Source: Siphlonurus alternatus
Lineage: Eukaryota > Arthropoda > Insecta > Ephemeroptera > Siphlonuridae
DNA length: 64,000 bases
Direction: 5' to 3'
Assembly (NCBI GenBank): GCA_949825025.1
Contig: OX463779.1
Location: forward strand, 47,551,784-47,615,783
Positions within the stretch are counted from its first letter, which is position 1. Each line of letters begins with the position of its first letter. The notes under the pieces were generated by a model, which was given only the letters and a program-made list of their open reading frames with translations, ran no database searches and was not told where the DNA came from. Position numbers and translations under genes: made by a program. Below, one piece after another: positions 59,378 to 64,000 of the stretch.

Positions 59378-59604
59378 GAAATAAAATTCATTCCTATTTT
59401 GCACCAATTTAGAGAGAAAAAAAGATGAAAAAATACGAGATTGCGTCTCTTAATGAGCGTAAAATGTTAAAAATATTGTTTTCATTTCATCATCACTTTC
59501 AGCGAGGAAGAAATAAGATGAGTTTTTGAGGTAAAAAGACGTTATAAAATTAGGCTTAGACGTGTGAAGGATGAGTTGAAGATGTCAAAATATTCAACTA
59601 AGGT
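59378..59604 (-). mobile_element. Element D copy, internally deleted
   Basis: AATTGAAATAAAATTCATTC to ATGTCAAAATATTCAACTAA, lacking the segment after the right terminus. Confidence 0.6.
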
Positions 59605-60057
59605 GGAGTAAAAATCACTATTAATTATCTTTAAGTATATTTTGTATATATCACCTTTTGCTTGTATTATATTTTTCAATTTTGTAAGTGAAAAATCTTC
59701 TTAAATATTCACTTTCAAGTCGTACAAAAACAACAACACAAAAAAACATTTCTTTAATATTTTATCACTTCAAACAATATGATATATTATATTCTCTTTT
59801 TTATCATACTAGAAAAAAAAAAAAAAAAGATACATTAATATATTATGTGTTTGTTGTGAAGTGTTTTAAAATGCCATGTAACAAACGTTGGCAACCGTCA
59901 CTCTGACAAGAAAGAAATGATTTGTCAGACAAAATAAGGTAGAGAGAGAGAACACAAAGTTTTCATAAAGTCTCTCAGTTTATTTTTAACAGTCACATAT
60001 TTTACAGGATAATATATGAGGTGACAAACTTTTATTTACCATGTTAAACATTCTGAT

Positions 60058-60301
60058 CCCCAGTTGAAATAACATCTTTTATTCGCTATTAAGCTCTCCT
60101 CTCATCTAATTCCCTCTTATTTTGCATCATTTTAGAAGAAAATACGTATTTTTTTTTTCTTATTTAGCATAAAATGTTAGAAATATTGTCTCCATATCAT
60201 ACTCACTTTGAGCTAGGAGGAAATAAGATGTGTTTTAGAGGTAAAAAGGTTAGATATAATAGACGTGTAAAGGATGAGTTGAAGTCGTAATATTTCAGCT
60301 A
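60058..60301 (-). mobile_element. Element D copy
   Basis: CCCAGTTGAAATAACATCTT to GAAGTCGTAATATTTCAGCT. Confidence 0.65.
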
Positions 60302-60569
60302 ATGATTTCCTTGATGAATTTTCCTCTCGTCACAAATGTTGATGAAAACTATGAGCCTGGGGCAAGTCTGGGCATGTCACAAGCTGATGACTATCTCGAC
60401 ATTAAACAAAACAGCCTGAAGGTGATTTTGATTAAGTAGACTTCACATCCTTTGTTTTCTCAAAAGGTCCCAGTTTTGTTAAATACGTAGAAATATTATT
60501 ATTTTAAGGTTTCAATGTTTGTTTTAATAAAAAAACAAACTATGATTGTTCTACATAGTAAAAAAATAC

Positions 60570-60702
60570 CTAGTTAAAAAACTACATCTTCAACTTATCC
60601 TTTATCCTTTTCGTTCCTTCTAAAATGGTGCAAAATAAGAGGAAATTAGACGAGGAGAGAACTTAATAGGAAATAAAAGGTGAAATTTATTTCCACTCGG
60701 GT
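60570..60702 (+). mobile_element. Element D copy with large internal deletion
   Basis: Left end CCTAGTTAAAAAACTACATC, then a jump from ATCCTTTA to the CTAAAATGGTGCAAAATAAG half, ending TTTCCACTCGGG. The whole centre is missing. Confidence 0.6.
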
Positions 60703-61187
60703 GTGTTTGTATTTATAATGAAACATCTACTATAAAAAAAAAAAGTAAGTAGTTTTTAAATGAAGAATAATGATAATACAGTATACTTTTTTGTAAATAA
60801 ATTTAGGCAGTATTAATCATGATTATTAGTGTAATTATATAATCTATAGTTAAAAATTTACTCATATATATATCAACAGATCATTCAAAACTTATGAATA
60901 TTCTTCATATCATGAATTTCCTGTAATGTAATGATGATATTCATACACAAAATGTTGACAGTTTTTTTTTTGTGTTTGATAATATTTGTATTTGTTAGAA
61001 AAAATTGATATTTTTCTCATTTTTATATAAAAATGGTTTTGTTTTCTTGATGCCTCGGGTACAAATAACAACTGTGAAAGAAGATCCTGTAACAAAGTCA
61101 CCGCTGTGATGATTGAAATCCGACCGTCGGTTTGCGACGTTCTCTTGTTACCCCGTCTGCAATTACTCTCGGTGTGTGATTTGCATG

Positions 61188-61302
61188 CCCCCCCTCTCTC
61201 TCTCCATCCCTCTCTCCTTTCTCTGTCTCTCTCCCTCTTCCTTCCTCTCTCTCCTTCACTCTCTTTCTCTATCTACCTCTCTTCCCTCTCTCTCTCTCCA
61301 TC
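61188..61302. repeat. TC-rich imperfect microsatellite
   Basis: CCCTCTCTC-type runs. Confidence 0.9.
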
Positions 61303-61472
61303 CATAATAGAACATTGTTAGATGCTTTGAAATCGTAAACCAACATAGAATAAATTTAATCACGCCTGTTGAACGAAAAATATGCAACCGGAGTTGCATG
61401 CAACGTCAAACAGTTGCCTATCTTCCAGGCGCTTCCTGCAAATCGTGTCTTTTTTTGTAACTTAATACATTA

Positions 61473-61588
61473 TGTTTGTAAGACCCTGTCCAGAGTAAAT
61501 ACACTTTTTACACACAATCACCCTTATGTCCATGGTACATAAGGTCGATTGGGTGCAGAAAGTGTGCACCGAGCTGGGTTTACGAACA
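61473..61588. mobile_element. Family S short foldback, copy 2
   Basis: TGTTTGTAAGACCCTGTCCA and CGAGCTGGGTTTACGAACA, with ATCACCCTTATGTCC and ACATAAGGTCGATTGGGTG between, as at 7300-7407. Confidence 0.55.
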
Positions 61589-61715
61589 CACCTATTTTAT
61601 CAACGATTCTGGTAGAGAAGCAATACAATTACAGTTCGTTTTATGACGTAAAAATATGTACTGTTTCATTATGTTTAATTATAAATTATATTATAACTTT
61701 AAAATCAATTACTGA

Positions 61716-61838
61716 AGCGTACACTCGTCGTTTTGAAAATTTTCAAACTAGCAACCTTATTGCTCAATGCTCACCATGCCCTCTATTATTCTTAAGGTTG
61801 TAAAGGGAAATTTTCCAAGGTGGCGACTGTATATGATT
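61716..61838. mobile_element. Family N palindromic MITE, copy 2
   Basis: GCGTACACTCGTCGTTTTGA to CCAAGGTGGCGACTGTATAT, same layout as copy 1. Confidence 0.6.
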
Positions 61839-61936
61839 GTGAGTTAATGATGTTTTTGTGGTAATACTAGCAGAATGAGCAGTAAAACTGTTTATCGTTG
61901 TTTTAATTTATTTCACCCATAATTCGTATATATAAT

Positions 61937-62089
61937 GGGTGCGATTCACAAAGTGGTTAGCCAGGTTTCTAACCAAGTTTAGCTTAACCATGCTTAACTA
62001 TAACATTTTTACGTGCTAAGCTACCTAGTTATACGTGGTTAAGCTAAACGTGGTTAGAAACCTGGCTAACTGTTTCGTGAATTGTGCCC
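61937..62089. mobile_element. Family E MITE, intact
   Basis: 153-bp palindrome with ends GGGTGCGATTCAC and GTGAATTGTGCCC, flanked by AAT (61934-61936 and 62090-62092). The clearest full copy. Confidence 0.7.
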
Positions 62090-62804
62090 AATAATGCCCA
62101 TACACAATACCGTTTATATACAACAGGCCGTGCTAAATGGAAGGTTAGGGTTAGTATATAAGCAATTAAATTAATAGGTAGATGTACCCAATTTTAATTG
62201 TTGTTTAATAATAATATTAATATTACAGAAAATGTAAAAAGAAGTCAAAAGAAGTAGAGTCACAAAGCAAGTATCAAAAGACACGTTAAAAATAAGTATT
62301 ATTAAAAATATAAAAACATATTCTCAATTTTAATTAAAAGGTATTAAACTTCAAATGAAATTGTAACTTTGAAACTTTTTGTTTTATATTTTATTATAAT
62401 GAAGAATGTTAATAGCTTGCATGTTTTTTAATAATTTTGTTTGTTTCCCCCAAGGACACACAATATTACAAAAAGGAAAGTGGAAGCACCCTTTTACAAG
62501 GTGGAACCTACAACACAATTATATTATAATAAACTTACGTATCGATTGGAATCATCAAATTTTAATGCAAATTATATTCCATTCTAATAGAGCATACATT
62601 TTTAGTTTAAACTTTTTTGTTTGGCTAATTTTGTAGCAGAAACTACAGTTATGAAGCCAAAGCTAGAAAATAAGCAATTATAAATTTTATAGTATTTGCG
62701 ATAGTTAAAGAATTTTTTTTAATATCAGGTACAGAGAAAATAAAAACTGTACGTTTCAGATAATTTTGTGTTTGGTTATCATTGAAGATATAATTAATGA
62801 TTGT

Positions 62805-62925
62805 AAAGTAATCGCCTTTGAAAATTTCCCTTTGCGACCTTGTCCAGTAAGAATAACACAGGGTATGGTGATTAACAAGGCTGCAAGTAGGAAATTTTCC
62901 AAGGTGACGAATGTACATTACCACT
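62805..62925. mobile_element. Family N palindromic MITE, copy 3
   Basis: GAAAATTTCCCTTTGCGACC to CAAGTAGGAAATTTTCCAAG then GTGACGAATGTAC. Confidence 0.6.
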
Positions 62926-62929
62926 TGAA

Positions 62930-64000
62930 GAATTCTGTGAATTGTTTTTGTTTTAGTATATTATATATCTTTTAAATGTTTTTCAAATCAATGCTCTCTA
63001 AATTTTTGGGCTGATTTTGGAGCTGTTTTTTTTTAATAATTAATAACAATAATGTAATAGATATTTCTTGCAATAAAATAAAAGTCTAAAAATAAAAATT
63101 CATTTAATTAAATTATTAAATAAAATTTACAGTGTTGTTGACTAAAGTTTTAAATTATAACATTTTTAATATTTTTAAAAAAACATAAATTTTCAAAATG
63201 AAATGGTCAATCATAAAAAAAGTTCATCTTATATAAGTTTTATTATTATAAAAAAAATTGTGTGTGTGATAAGAGTTTGTTACTTTAGAATTGCAGCAGC
63301 AAATTTGAACTTGTATAAAGAGGTTGTTCTTGTGTAAGGATATAACAAAAGTTTTGTGGAGAAATTCAGCAACATTTATTAGCAAGGAAGAAGGCACCTC
63401 ATCTAGACTGGCCGGGCACAGAATGAGGCAATTGTCTCTTTGCCAAGGAGGCTAACATAAAAGAAATGACAAAAGTTTGAATTGTTTTTTTTTTTTTTTC
63501 ATTTTTTTTTCTCCGTCTATATATATGTGTGTGTGTGTCCGTTGTTTTTCCTACTTCAATTGCCTTATACAGAGCTATTTGAGCATCTTACAATCGGGAT
63601 ATAAAACGATAAAAATCCGAGCCCAATCTTCCTCAAATAAGCTTAGCAACCCCTTGACTCTGTTTTTATTCATATGATCCCTAGAGAATAAGGGTAGAAA
63701 ATTGAGTAGGGGGGACGGGGTTGAAATCGTCAACACGTTCTTACGGACTTAAATTTGAATGACTCTATTTTTTATAATTGTTATTATTACAGCATTGTTG
63801 TAGAGTATTATACGATGGTTATAGAAACCAATTTACAATAAAAAAATATATATACATGTATACTGCAGTACATTTAACATTGCAGGTTTTTTAATCACTA
63901 ATATAAGAAGTATAAAAAATTTTAGTTGTTCTTTTAGGAGGTTGTTTCATGCTATTTTCTTGTTCTTTTTATGTCTGGTGACTTCTATTGGTGCTAAAAC
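62930..64000. other. AT-rich end of window
   Basis: Homopolymer-rich DNA, a short (TG)n at 63526-63537, and no gene or element that I can support. Confidence 0.4.

Overview
The window is animal nuclear DNA, most likely from an arthropod. Coding exons are short and GC-rich and sit in strongly AT-rich, microsatellite-laden sequence. Introns are GT..AG, and the only genes I recognise belong to the NRF-6-like (nose-resistant-to-fluoxetine) membrane acyltransferase family, which is expanded in arthropods and nematodes. The phylum assignment is inference; no marker gene fixes the species.

Genes lie only in the first 8.3 kb. Positions 733-2519 hold the last three exons of one NRF-6-like acyltransferase whose 5' part lies outside the window. 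Positions 3467-8197 hold a complete ten-exon paralogue, same strand, 652 codons plus stop by my splicing. The two are head-to-tail tandem duplicates: their last-but-two and last-but-one exons are exactly the same length (143 and 109 nt) with the same intron phases, and the translated exons align without gaps.

From about 8.3 kb to the end I find no convincing host gene. The sequence is a dense, layered deposit of short mobile elements separated by AT-rich DNA and microsatellites. (1) About twenty copies of a ~260-300 bp element (called D here) with termini CCCNAGTTGAAA and TA duplications at two copies. (2) Short near-perfect palindromes (families A, B, C, E, F, H-L, N-Q, S) typical of MITEs. 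Several have readable target-site duplications: TAA/TTA for K (PIF/Harbinger-like), AAT/ATT for E, F and Q, and 8 bp for two hAT-like elements. (3) Pol III retroposons: a SINE family whose head is the 3' half of 5S rRNA (about nine copies), and SINEs with tRNA-Leu-, tRNA-Val- and tRNA-Glu-like heads and one unassigned tRNA-like head. Most share one central domain despite different heads. (4) Fragments of LINE 3' ends.

The most interesting structure is the nesting. The central AATATT of element D has been the landing site for four different element types in five D copies, usually with a readable ATT/AAT duplication. One case is three layers deep (D, then a foldback, then a hAT-like element). 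There is no CRISPR, operon or prokaryotic feature, and I did not find a clearly new gene system.
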